The notes under the pieces: generated by a model
Seen by the model: the letters and a program-made list of their open reading frames with translations, nothing else
Databases searched by the model: none
What the model was told of the DNA's origin: nothing
NCBI GenBank assembly: GCA_900757905.1
Contig: CAAEPN010000032.1
Coordinates: 1-21,529, forward strand
From: Clostridia bacterium
GTDB taxonomy: Bacteria > Bacillota > Clostridia > Oscillospirales > CAG-382
Reading direction: 5' to 3'
Length of the DNA stretch: 21,529 bases
In this document: positions 14,695 through 21,529 of the stretch, one piece after another
How positions within the stretch are numbered: the stretch's first letter is position 1
Layout of the letters: each line of letters opens with the position of its first letter
Program-made: the position numbers and the translations under genes

Positions 14695-14892
14695 TTGGCA
14701 AAACAAAAGTCACACAAGGCTACCGCAAAGCGCTTCAGCGTTACAAAGGGCGGTAAGGTAAAGTACAATCAGTCCAACAGACGTCACAAGCTCGGTCTTA
14801 AGACGCCGAAGAGAAAGAGACAGCTTCGCGGCGGTGCAATCTTAAGCGAATCCTTTGCACCCACTATCAAGAAGCTCATCCCTTACGCATAA
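14695..14892 (+). CDS. rpmI: Large subunit ribosomal protein L35
   Basis: L35 is a small basic protein of the 50S subunit. The TTG at 14695 gives 65 residues, the normal length, and a normal start (AKQKSHKATAKRF). AAAGGAA lies 8-9 nt upstream. An ATG at 14686 touches that site and would add three odd residues, so TTG is preferred. KRFSVTKGGKVKYNQSNRRHKLG and the Arg/Lys-rich middle are typical. Between infC and this gene a small GCTC-TTTTT-GAGC hairpin (14647-14659) lies in a region where L20 could act on translation. Confidence 0.95.
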   Translation: MAKQKSHKATAKRFSVTKGGKVKYNQSNRRHKLGLKTPKRKRQLRGGAILSESFAPTIKKLIPYA

Positions 14893-14934
14893 GGCATACA
14901 CGTTAAAAGAATAACCGAAAGGATTGTGACATAA

Positions 14935-15288
14935 ATGGCAAGAGTAAAGGGCGCTCTCATGACAAGAAAGAGACGCAATAAGGTATTAAAGGCAGCAAAG
15001 GGCTATTGGGGCTCTAAGAGCAAGCACTTCAAGATGGCGAAACAGGCCGTTATGAAGAGCGGTAACTATGCATTCACCGGCAGAAAGCTCAAGAAGAGAG
15101 ATTTCAGAAGACTTTGGATCACCCGTATCTCGGCTGAAGCTAAGGTCAACGGCATCAACTATTCGCAGTTCATGAACGGCTTGAAGAAGGCCGGCGTAAC
15201 CTTGAACCGCAAGATGCTCTCTGAGATCGCTGTCGCCGATAAGGCCGCTTTCGCAGCTCTCGTTGCACAGGCTAAGGCTGCTCTCTAA
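14935..15288 (+). CDS. rplT: Large subunit ribosomal protein L20
   Basis: L20 is an early-assembly protein of the 50S subunit and the usual feedback repressor of this operon. The protein has 117 residues, the standard length, with the family start MARVKGALMTRKRRNKVLKAAKGYWGSK cut here to its pattern: RVK, a basic RKRR block and GYWGSK. The middle contains KKRDFRRLWITRI and the end NRKMLSEIA. The ATG follows AAAGGAT by about 11 nt. It is the last gene of the operon and is followed by a strong terminator. Confidence 0.97.
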   Translation: MARVKGALMTRKRRNKVLKAAKGYWGSKSKHFKMAKQAVMKSGNYAFTGRKLKKRDFRRLWITRISAEAKVNGINYSQFMNGLKKAGVTLNRKMLSEIAVADKAAFAALVAQAKAAL

Positions 15289-15309
15289 TTTATCGATTCG
15301 ATAAGATTT

Positions 15310-15347
15310 TACCCGAATGTTTGGAAAAAACATTCGGGTATTTTTTT
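15310..15347 (+). terminator. Terminator of the infC-rpmI-rplT operon
   Basis: A 13-bp perfect stem (15310-15322 with 15328-15340) closes a GGAAA loop and is followed by seven T. A small TTATCGA-T-TCGATAA palindrome lies just upstream (15290-15304). Confidence 0.93.
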
Positions 15348-15357
15348 GCTTAGCATC

Positions 15358-15386
15358 TTGCATATTGCGTTCTTTTGTGGTAGAAT
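15358..15386 (+). promoter_or_regulatory. Promoter of the TrmN6-like gene
   Basis: TTGCAT (15358-15363), 17 bp spacer, TAGAAT (15381-15386), 39 nt before the start codon. Confidence 0.7.
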
Positions 15387-15425
15387 AATATGTAATTTTA
15401 TGTTCTCACTCAAAAGGAGCGGCTT

Positions 15426-16124
15426 ATGCCTGAAAATATTTCGGAAATCAAAGCTGAACGCGTAACCGAAACCTTAGTCGTATATCAGCAAAAAGGCGTG
15501 TTTTCGTTCGGCACGGACGCCATGCTGCTTGCCGATTATGTCAGCGAACAGCAGTCTGCGGCCGGTGCGAAAAAGCTGTGCGACCTATGCTCCGGAACAG
15601 GCATCTTGTCGCTTGTATTATGCGACCGTTTTCTGGGTCTTGCAGCCGAAGCGATCGAAATAAATCCTGCCGCGGCGCAGCTTTCGGAAAAAAGCGCGGC
15701 GGAAAGCGGTCTTGCCGAACGCTTTCACGCGTCGTGCGCTGATATCAAAAATGTCCGCTCGCTTTTCGATAGCGAATCGTTTGATTTTGTGGTCTGCAAT
15801 CCGCCATATATGCGGGCCGACAGCGGTAAACACTGCGACCACCCCATGATAAATCTTGCCCGGCATGAGATCGCCTGCTCGGTCTATGACGCGTTTGCGG
15901 CGGCGTTTTACTTGCTTCGCACCGGCGGACACGCTTATTTTGTCTACCGCACCGACCGTCTCTCGTCGCTTATGGACGCGGCAAGGAAAAATCGGTTCGA
16001 AATCAAGGACATGCGCTTTTTCGCGCTGCGCCCGCAATCGGATGTGTTGGATCTTGTGGTTTGCAAGGCGAAAAAAGAGGCGGCTGAGGGCATGAGGGTG
16101 AGCTTTTCACGGCTCGGCAAATAA
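15426..16124 (+). CDS. tRNA1(Val) adenine-37 N6-methyltransferase-like protein
   Basis: This 232-residue class I methyltransferase resembles TrmN6/YfiC, which makes N6-methyladenine at position 37 of a valine tRNA. Residues 25-37 (VFSFGTDAMLLAD) are typical of this group. The SAM site is DLCSGTGI (53-60) with an acidic EIN at 78-80. NPPY (125-128) is the catalytic motif of amino-methyltransferases acting on adenine. HEIACSVYDAFAAAFYLLRTGGHAYFVYR matches the family core. The ATG follows AAAAGGAG by 7 nt. It opens a run of genes on the same strand and is 27 nt from the next one. The exact tRNA target in Clostridia is not proven, so no gene symbol is given. Confidence 0.88.
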   Translation: MPENISEIKAERVTETLVVYQQKGVFSFGTDAMLLADYVSEQQSAAGAKKLCDLCSGTGILSLVLCDRFLGLAAEAIEINPAAAQLSEKSAAESGLAERFHASCADIKNVRSLFDSESFDFVVCNPPYMRADSGKHCDHPMINLARHEIACSVYDAFAAAFYLLRTGGHAYFVYRTDRLSSLMDAARKNRFEIKDMRFFALRPQSDVLDLVVCKAKKEAAEGMRVSFSRLGK

Positions 16125-16151
16125 CAGATTTTTTGAAAGGTTGGGAAAAAC

Positions 16152-17570
16152 GTGATAAAAGTCGATTCCAAAATGAGCGCTTATTACCGTCGCGCGTCGT
16201 CGGTCTTAAAGCTTGTCCGCTTTGCCGTTCTTCTCGGCTTTGTGGTGTTTGCCGTGTTCTGTATCGGCTTCTTCAAGGACAATATCACGGTGGACAACTT
16301 ACGCTACTTACTCAAATATTTGGATCTTTCCGCAGCCGACAACACGCCGTCTGACGCAGAGATCACGTTGGATAACGGTTCCGGCGTGTCGTATGTGCTT
16401 GTGGGAAATGACCTTGCCGTGCTCGGTAAAAACGGTATCGGCTTATACGATTTTGCCGGAAACAAGCTGTATCAGTACGATATGCAGTTGGCAAGTCCGG
16501 CGGTGCTTTCCAACGGGAAAACCCTGCTTGTTTACGATACCGACGGCAAAGACCTTGCCGTATTCGATGCGGTTTCCAAGGTGCTTGAAAAGCATTTTGA
16601 TTACGATGTGAAGTCGGCTTCTCTCAACGGACTTGGCAGTTTCGCTGTCATCACCTCCGAAAAGACCTATCGGTCGGGCGTTGTGGTGTTCGACCGCGAC
16701 GGAAAGGAGACCTTCCGTTGGATGAGTCCCGACAAGTATCTGACCGGCACGGCGCTCAATGCCAATGCAACGGTTGTGACCTGTGCTGCGCTCTCCAATA
16801 AAAACGGCGCGTTCACCACCGAGCTTGTCTCCTATAATACGGCCACCGGCGCGAAAGAGGTCTCTAAGACCTTCGAGGATACCTTGGTATTAAAGCTTGG
16901 CTATGCCGAAAACGATTCGTATTTGTACATGCTGACCGACAGCGCATTTGTCTGCTTTGACCGCGACCTGAACGAGGTCGGACGCGCGTCGTATAATCCC
17001 GAAAACGCGCGGTTTTTCCGAGCCTTTGACGAGTGCTTTTTGATTGCCGAAAGCAATAACCTTTCCGGCAGCTCCATGACGGTGCGCGCCTATGGCTATG
17101 ACGCGGCGCCGCTCTTTGAGTGCAGCTGCGAGCAGGGAATTCTCGACGCCGAATATCGCGACCGCACATTGTATCTTCTCGAACGCGACCGTCTTTCGGT
17201 GTACGATTACGGCACCGAGGAGGCCGTCTTAACGCCGCTTGCTTCGACGCCGCTCGGAATGCAGTACCGCGCTGTGCGTGCCGACGCCTATGGACGCTAT
17301 GTGCTTATCGGTGCAAAAAACGCCAAACGCAATTCGCTTGCCGCCCTTTTGCAGGACAATTTGAGTAAGGATGCGGAAGATACGGGAAATCCGCAGGAAA
17401 ACAGTCCGAAAGAGGAAATTTCCGTAAGGCCGGACAACGAGCCGGTCGGCGAAACGGAACCGTCAGCCGACGAAAACGTTAAGAACACCGAGGACATTCC
17501 GAATCCCGAAAGTCCTGAAATTTCGCCGCCGGAAAGCTCCGGCTTTTCGGACAGCTCTCCAAACACATAA
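16152..17570 (+). CDS. DUF5711 family membrane-anchored protein
   Basis: This 472-residue protein starts at GTG 16152 with AAAGG about 11 nt upstream. An ATG at 16173 lacks a site. Residues 18-42 form one membrane helix after a basic N-terminus, so the bulk should face outside. Residues 70-400 consist of repeated beta-strand motifs such as VLVGNDLAVLGKNGIGLYDF, TLLVYDTDGKDLAVFD and GVVVFDRDGKETFRW, which look like a beta-propeller. From about residue 405 the tail is acidic and Pro/Glu/Ser-rich, likely disordered. This architecture fits DUF5711, found mostly in Clostridia and of unknown function. It lies between a tRNA methyltransferase and a YmdB-like gene, 20 nt upstream of the latter. Confidence 0.78.
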   Translation: MIKVDSKMSAYYRRASSVLKLVRFAVLLGFVVFAVFCIGFFKDNITVDNLRYLLKYLDLSAADNTPSDAEITLDNGSGVSYVLVGNDLAVLGKNGIGLYDFAGNKLYQYDMQLASPAVLSNGKTLLVYDTDGKDLAVFDAVSKVLEKHFDYDVKSASLNGLGSFAVITSEKTYRSGVVVFDRDGKETFRWMSPDKYLTGTALNANATVVTCAALSNKNGAFTTELVSYNTATGAKEVSKTFEDTLVLKLGYAENDSYLYMLTDSAFVCFDRDLNEVGRASYNPENARFFRAFDECFLIAESNNLSGSSMTVRAYGYDAAPLFECSCEQGILDAEYRDRTLYLLERDRLSVYDYGTEEAVLTPLASTPLGMQYRAVRADAYGRYVLIGAKNAKRNSLAALLQDNLSKDAEDTGNPQENSPKEEISVRPDNEPVGETEPSADENVKNTEDIPNPESPEISPPESSGFSDSSPNT

Positions 17571-17590
17571 AACGCAAAGGACGTGACTCC

Positions 17591-18370
17591 GTGAAAATAC
17601 TTGCTGTCGGCGATGTAGTTGGTGAAAACGGAACGGAATACATTCGCCGCCATTTGTGGAATATCCGCAAAGAACACCATATCGATTTTACCGTCCTTAA
17701 CGGTGAAAATGCCGCTAAAGGCAACGGTCTTGACAAAGATACCGCCGAAACGCTGCTTGCTTCGGGTGCGGACGTGATAACGACCGGCAACCATATTTGG
17801 AAAAAGCACGCCATGAAGCATGTCATCGACGACCTTGCTTATGTGCTTCGGCCGGCCAATTATCCGCAGGTCTGCCCGGGCGCAGGACACTTGATCTACG
17901 AGGTGAACGGCTTTCGTGTGCTTGTGGTCAATCTTCTCGGCAATGTCTATATGCCGGACGCGTTTGAAAGCCCGTTTTTGACCGCTGACCGCATTTTAGT
18001 GCAAAACGACGGTCTGTATGACGCGGCTGTCTTTGACTTTCACGCCGAAGCCACCTCCGAGAAGGCCGCGCTTGCCAAATATCTTGATGGGCGCGTGAGC
18101 GCGGTATTTGGTACGCACACACATGTGCAGACTAACGACGCGTGCGTGCTGTCAGCCGGAACCGGCTTTGTGACCGATGTCGGCATGGTGGGCGCGAACG
18201 ATTCGATCTTAGGCGTGAAAAACGAGTGTATTCTCGAAAAGTTTTTGACCCAGATGCCGGTACGCTTTGACGAAGCGGCCGGTGAAACGCTGTTCTGCGG
18301 CGTGGTGTTCGATATCGACGAGAATACCGGCCTTTGCACGTCTGCAAGGCTTATCCGGCAGATCGGATAA
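17591..18370 (+). CDS. YmdB-like metallophosphoesterase (TIGR00282 family)
   Basis: This 259-residue protein matches YmdB of Bacillus subtilis, a dimetal phosphodiesterase reported to act on 2',3'-cyclic nucleotides and to affect biofilm and sporulation decisions. The GTG at 17591 follows AAAGGA by about 9 nt. Metal-binding residues are visible: Asp8 (GDVVG), Glu39 and Asn40 (NGEN), Asn67 and His68 (TTGNHIW), His151, His176 and His178 (GTHTHVQT). The length is the usual one. An 8-bp perfect inverted repeat (18350-18357 with 18364-18371) spans the stop codon, without a T-tract, so it is not a standard terminator. Confidence 0.93.
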   Translation: MKILAVGDVVGENGTEYIRRHLWNIRKEHHIDFTVLNGENAAKGNGLDKDTAETLLASGADVITTGNHIWKKHAMKHVIDDLAYVLRPANYPQVCPGAGHLIYEVNGFRVLVVNLLGNVYMPDAFESPFLTADRILVQNDGLYDAAVFDFHAEATSEKAALAKYLDGRVSAVFGTHTHVQTNDACVLSAGTGFVTDVGMVGANDSILGVKNECILEKFLTQMPVRFDEAAGETLFCGVVFDIDENTGLCTSARLIRQIG

Positions 18371-18506
18371 GTTAACCGGCTGCCGAAAAACAAAGCCTTG
18401 CTATGCGCGAAACCGTGCACCGCTTTTCTTGCGGCGCATAAGATACAAAGAGGGAGCTTTCCCATATTTTTCCGAAAGGACAGACCGCTTTGCGTCTGAT
18501 GACATT

Positions 18507-19718
18507 ATGAAAAAACTTACGTATAAGCATACCATTCTTGCTTGCTATCTTACCTATATTACCAGCGCCGTTTCCAACAATCTTGTGCCGCTCCTTTTTG
18601 TTACCTTTAACAAGCAGTTCGGGCTGACGCTTGATAAGCTTGCCTTTATTATCACCATGAATTTCGGTATTCAGATCTTTGTGGATCTTGCCGGCGCGAA
18701 ATTTGCCGACCGCATCGGCTACAAAAAGCTCGTTATGACGGCACAGCTGTTTGACGCAGTCGGTCTTGCATTCCTCGGAATTCTGCCGCGCGTTCTGCCG
18801 GATCCGTATGTTGGCATCATTCTTTCCGCCGTCTTTTATGCCGTCGGAAGCGGTCTTACGGAGGTCGTTATCAGTCCGATCGCGGAAGCCATTCCGAACG
18901 ACGGCAGCGTCAAGGCCTCCGTCATGAGTCTTTTGCACTCGTTCTATTGTTGGGGACATGTGTTGATGGTGGTGGTGACCACGCTGTTTTTCAAGGTGTT
19001 CGGTATTGAAAACTGGAGCATTATCTGCTGCCTGTGGGCGATCTTGCCGCTTGTCAACTTCGTTTTCTATGTTTTTGTGCCGATTGCCCAGTTGAACGAC
19101 AACGACGAGGGAGAACCGCTGCCGCTCGGCAAGCTGTTTACCGTCAAGATCCTGTGGGTCTTTATGCTTCTTATGCTCTGTTCAGGCGCAGCGGAGCAGG
19201 CTATGAGCCAATGGGCCAGCTTCTTTGCCGAAACCGAGCTTGGCGTGAGCAAGCAGGTGGCCGACTTACTCGGCCCATGTATGTTTGCCGTGGCGATGGG
19301 CGCGGCAAGAGTGCTGTTTGCAGCGCTCAAAAAGTTGGATATCCGCGTGGGACTTCTTATCAGCTCGGTGTTATGTATTATCAGCTATCTGATTGCCGCC
19401 TTTGCACCCTCGTTTCTCGCACTTGCCGGATGTACGCTTTGCGGCTTCTCTGTCGGAATTCTGTGGCCGGGCGTGCTCAGCCTTTCGGCTAAGACCTATC
19501 CGGCCGGCGGAACGGCGATGTTTGCTATTCTTGCCCTGTTTGGGGATATCGGCTGCTTTGTCGGACCGGAGGCGGTGGCGCGTTTTTCAACGGCGCTTGC
19601 CGGTACGGGCGAACCGAGCGTGAAGAACGGCCTTACGCTTGCCATCGTGTTCCCGTTATGCATTCTCCTTTTCACCTTTGCGCTGCTTACCGTCGGCCGG
19701 AAAAAGGATAACCGATGA
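18507..19718 (+). CDS. MFS transporter
   Basis: This 403-residue protein has about twelve membrane helices and belongs to the major facilitator superfamily, probably a secondary transporter of a sugar or other small solute. The loop between helices 2 and 3 reads AGAKFADRIGYKKLV, the classic MFS motif A pattern. The ATG at 18507 is the only good start by homology (MKKLTYKHTILACYLTYITSAV), but its nearest ribosome binding site, GAAAGGA, ends at 18480, 26 nt upstream. A hairpin (18481-18498) fills part of that gap. A mini-frame ATG-ACA-TTA-TGA starts at 18499 and overlaps the start codon as ATGA. The last 4 nt overlap the VanZ-like gene, so the two are coupled. Substrate unknown. Confidence 0.85.
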   Translation: MKKLTYKHTILACYLTYITSAVSNNLVPLLFVTFNKQFGLTLDKLAFIITMNFGIQIFVDLAGAKFADRIGYKKLVMTAQLFDAVGLAFLGILPRVLPDPYVGIILSAVFYAVGSGLTEVVISPIAEAIPNDGSVKASVMSLLHSFYCWGHVLMVVVTTLFFKVFGIENWSIICCLWAILPLVNFVFYVFVPIAQLNDNDEGEPLPLGKLFTVKILWVFMLLMLCSGAAEQAMSQWASFFAETELGVSKQVADLLGPCMFAVAMGAARVLFAALKKLDIRVGLLISSVLCIISYLIAAFAPSFLALAGCTLCGFSVGILWPGVLSLSAKTYPAGGTAMFAILALFGDIGCFVGPEAVARFSTALAGTGEPSVKNGLTLAIVFPLCILLFTFALLTVGRKKDNR

Positions 19719-20203
19719 AACCGGAGAAAAAGCGGATTTTGGCGCTGCTTTTTGCAGCATATGTGCTTGTCATGCTGTGGTTACTATATGGACAGCGTGC
19801 GCGTATTATCTTTCCGTCGGCCGGTGCGTACTATGGAGATTACCTTGTGCGCTTAAAACAAAACTACAACCTTATACCGTTTAAGACCGTGCTTGCCTTT
19901 GTGCGGCGTTTCAACAACAGTAATTCAGCGTATCTTGTGCGGCACGCGTTTATCAATTTGGCCGGAAATATCGTGCTGTTTGTGCCGCTTGGCGTTTTTC
20001 TGCCGTATTTCTTTCCGAAATTGCGCCGGTTCCGTTTTTTTGCCGCTATGACAGCAGCTATTATCACGGCAGTTGAGCTTTTGCAGTGGATAACGCTCTT
20101 GGGCAGCGCGGATATTGACGATCTGATCCTGAATGTGTTTGGCGCGTCGATTGGGTTTGCCATCGGGAAAATATGGATTTGGGAACGGATGAAAACCGAG
20201 TGA
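19715..20203 (+). CDS. VanZ-like membrane protein
   Basis: This 162-residue protein has about four membrane helices and fits the VanZ-like family. VanZ of enterococci gives low-level teicoplanin resistance, but most family members are of unknown role. Family marks are NLIPFKTV near residues 52-59, NLAGNIVLFVPLGVFLPYFFP in the middle, ELLQWITLLGSADIDDLILNVFGASIGF near the end. It starts with an ATGA overlap on the stop of the MFS gene. No own ribosome binding site is strong (GGAAAAAGG lies 9-10 nt upstream), which also suggests coupling. Confidence 0.88.
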   Translation: MKPEKKRILALLFAAYVLVMLWLLYGQRARIIFPSAGAYYGDYLVRLKQNYNLIPFKTVLAFVRRFNNSNSAYLVRHAFINLAGNIVLFVPLGVFLPYFFPKLRRFRFFAAMTAAIITAVELLQWITLLGSADIDDLILNVFGASIGFAIGKIWIWERMKTE

Positions 20204-20229
20204 ATATTGTAAGGCAGTCGCCGGGATTC

Positions 20230-20437
20230 ATGTTGTTATAAAAAATGAGCTTTGCAAAAGTCTATAAGGCTTTTCGGGCGAAGCCCGATTCCAATAAAAA
20301 TCTGAAAAATCCGGGACATGCGCCACGGATTTTTCACCGATAGATTCGCGAGTGTCGAAAAGCCCAGCTTTTTGGCATGATGCGTGAGCGTACGAATCTG
20401 TTTCCGTGTCGGAAAACGAAGTTTTGCGACACACTCT
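20230..20437 (+). other. Hairpin-rich intergenic region, possible structured RNA or dispersed repeat
   Basis: The 372-nt gap between the VanZ-like gene and the hydrolase has no convincing gene. In order it shows: a CGGGC-GAA-GCCCG hairpin (20275-20287); TGAAAAATCCG with its exact reverse complement around 12 nt (20303-20336); an outer stem AGATTCG/CGAATCT (20342-20399) enclosing AAAAGC-CCA-GCTTTT (20358-20372); and a 12-bp arm with one mismatch around GAA (20406-20432). A terminator follows directly. The strand is set by that terminator. I see no clear promoter directly before it, so it may be the 3' UTR of the VanZ-like gene or a repeat element. Confidence 0.5.
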
Positions 20438-20463
20438 ACAGCAGGAGTGATCCTGCTGTTTTT
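20438..20463 (+). terminator. Intrinsic terminator after the hairpin-rich region
   Basis: ACAGCAGGA (20438-20446), GTGA loop, TCCTGCTGT (20451-20459), with a T-run to 20463. It probably ends the VanZ-like transcript or the structured RNA. Confidence 0.88.
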
Positions 20464-20505
20464 GTTATCTTAACCGAATCTTAAACTGTGTATTTTTGCA
20501 AATGC

Positions 20506-20535
20506 TTGATTTTTTTAAAGAAAATGTGATATACT
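20506..20535 (+). promoter_or_regulatory. Promoter of the alpha/beta hydrolase gene
   Basis: TTGATT (20506-20511), 18 bp spacer, TATACT (20530-20535) with an extended -10 TG (TGATATACT). It is 40 nt before the start codon. Confidence 0.7.
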
Positions 20536-20575
20536 AAAAGAAAAAGTCTGCCGCACAAAACGGAGGTCTGCGCCT

Positions 20576-21499
20576 ATGGAACTGTTTCACAATGTCTTTT
20601 CGATTGCTTCCCACCACGATAATTTACAGCTTTCCGTGTTAGCGGTCTGTCCGGAAAAGCCGAAAGCCGTCGTACAAATGGCGCACGGCATGTGCGAGCA
20701 TAAGGAACGCTATCTTTCGTTTATGCGCTTTTTAGCCGCGCATGGCTATGCCGCGTTCTTAAACGACCACCGCGGACACGGCGAAAGCGTGCTCGATCAA
20801 GCTGACCTCGGTTATTTCTATGACGGCGGCGCACGGGCGCTTATCGACGATATGCACCTTTTGACCGAGCATATCAAAGGCGAATATCCGTCGCTTCCGA
20901 TCGCCCTTTTCGGGCATAGCATGGGCTCTCTTGCCGTGCGGTGCTATACCAAACGCTACGATAAAGAAATCAGCTCGCTTATCGTGTGCGGTTCGCCGAG
21001 CGCCAATGCTTTTACCGGCGTGATGAAGAAGTTTGACGATCTTCTTATCCGCACAAAGGGCGACCGCGCACGCAGCGATGTTATCAATACCGTCTTTTCG
21101 GGCGCTTTTGAAGCGCGCTTCCGCTCCGAAGGCATCGAAAACGCGTGGCTTTCCTCTGACCGCTCGGTTTCGGAAGCTTATAATGCCGATCCGCTCTGTC
21201 ACTTTACCTTTACGCTGAATGGGTATAAAGCGCTTCTTGACTTACTCACAGACACTTACAGCGATGTGGGTTGGAAAATGGAAAATCCGCGGCTTCCCAT
21301 CCGTTTTCTTTCGGGTGCGAACGACCCATGTATGGTGAGCCGCTCGGCGTTTGCACGTTCGGTGGATCATATGCGAAAGGTCGGCTATACAAACGTTTCC
21401 TCACGGCTTTTTGAGGGAATGCGGCATGAGATCTTAAACGAGACCGAAAAGGAAAGCGTTTATGCCGATATTTTGGACTTTCTCGAAAAAACGCTTTGA
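20576..21499 (+). CDS. Alpha/beta hydrolase, monoacylglycerol lipase/lysophospholipase-like
   Basis: This 307-residue protein belongs to the serine aminopeptidase S33 / lysophospholipase-like hydrolases, cytoplasmic since no signal peptide is seen. The ATG follows GGAGG by 9 nt. HGMCEHKERY (37-46) forms the oxyanion region, DHRGHGES (64-71) is the usual strand-4 motif, and GHSMG (113-117) holds the nucleophile Ser115. Asp250 (GANDPC) and His284 (GMRHEIL) complete the catalytic triad. A variable cap lies at about residues 140-230. It is likely an esterase or lipase acting on monoacylglycerols or lysophospholipids, but the substrate is not shown by the sequence. It is alone behind its own promoter; the last 30 nt of the window hold nothing recognisable. 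Confidence 0.9.
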   Translation: MELFHNVFSIASHHDNLQLSVLAVCPEKPKAVVQMAHGMCEHKERYLSFMRFLAAHGYAAFLNDHRGHGESVLDQADLGYFYDGGARALIDDMHLLTEHIKGEYPSLPIALFGHSMGSLAVRCYTKRYDKEISSLIVCGSPSANAFTGVMKKFDDLLIRTKGDRARSDVINTVFSGAFEARFRSEGIENAWLSSDRSVSEAYNADPLCHFTFTLNGYKALLDLLTDTYSDVGWKMENPRLPIRFLSGANDPCMVSRSAFARSVDHMRKVGYTNVSSRLFEGMRHEILNETEKESVYADILDFLEKTL

Positions 21500-21529
21500 A
21501 AAGGCACATATAAAGCTCCGTGTCGTAAA

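Noticed and set aside
18371..18506. Riboswitch before the MFS gene
   Set aside because: Some inverted pieces (TATGCGC/GCGCATA, GGGA-GCTT-TCCC) are present, but I recognise no known riboswitch core.
20228..20434. Minus-strand 68-codon frame in the hairpin-rich gap
   Set aside because: GTG start without a ribosome binding site, and the frame lies wholly over the palindromic stems, which give open frames on both strands by chance.

Overview
The window looks like chromosomal DNA of a mid-GC member of the Clostridia (Oscillospiraceae-like). Supporting signs are strong AAAGGAG-type ribosome binding sites, sigma-A promoters with 16-18 bp spacers, the infC-rpmI-rplT operon with an attenuator-like leader, a YmdB-type phosphoesterase, and DUF4153, DUF5711, RNHCP and VanZ family proteins. 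The assignment rests on gene content and signals, not on a search. No tRNA, rRNA, transposase, phage gene or CRISPR array is visible.

Layout. 1-357 (minus) is the start of a low-complexity lipoprotein that runs off the left edge. 557-2218 is a DUF4153 membrane protein. 2365-7246 holds three tandem paralogous lipoproteins that look like sugar-binding ABC substrate-binding proteins. Each has its own promoter, and each promoter carries the same element 11-12 nt upstream of the -35 box. No permease or ATPase gene is present. The 3' region of the third paralog holds a 38-nt perfect inverted repeat, a 77-nt direct repeat in two copies and a terminator. Next comes a divergent pair: a sugar-phosphate isomerase/epimerase-like protein (minus, 7549-8496) and a PocR-AraC regulator (plus, 8684-9559). 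Then come an internally duplicated YcxB-like membrane protein coupled to a DnaC/DnaI-like ATPase, then mannonate dehydratase (uxuA) with an RNHCP zinc protein, then a small minus-strand zinc-ribbon membrane protein.

13833-15347 is the translation operon infC-rpmI-rplT, with a structured leader, an intrinsic-terminator hairpin before infC, and infC apparently starting at AUA. 15426-20203 is a mostly same-strand run: TrmN6-like methyltransferase, DUF5711 protein, YmdB phosphoesterase, MFS transporter and VanZ-like protein. 20204-20575 has no convincing gene but is dense in hairpins and ends in a terminator. 20576-21499 is an alpha/beta hydrolase.

The binding proteins, the isomerase-like protein, the PocR-AraC regulator and UxuA suggest carbohydrate or uronate scavenging in the left half; that link is inference. 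The right half is mainly housekeeping. The least explained items are the shared promoter element of the three binding-protein genes, the twin 77-nt repeats at 7306-7489, and the hairpin-rich region at 20230-20463.
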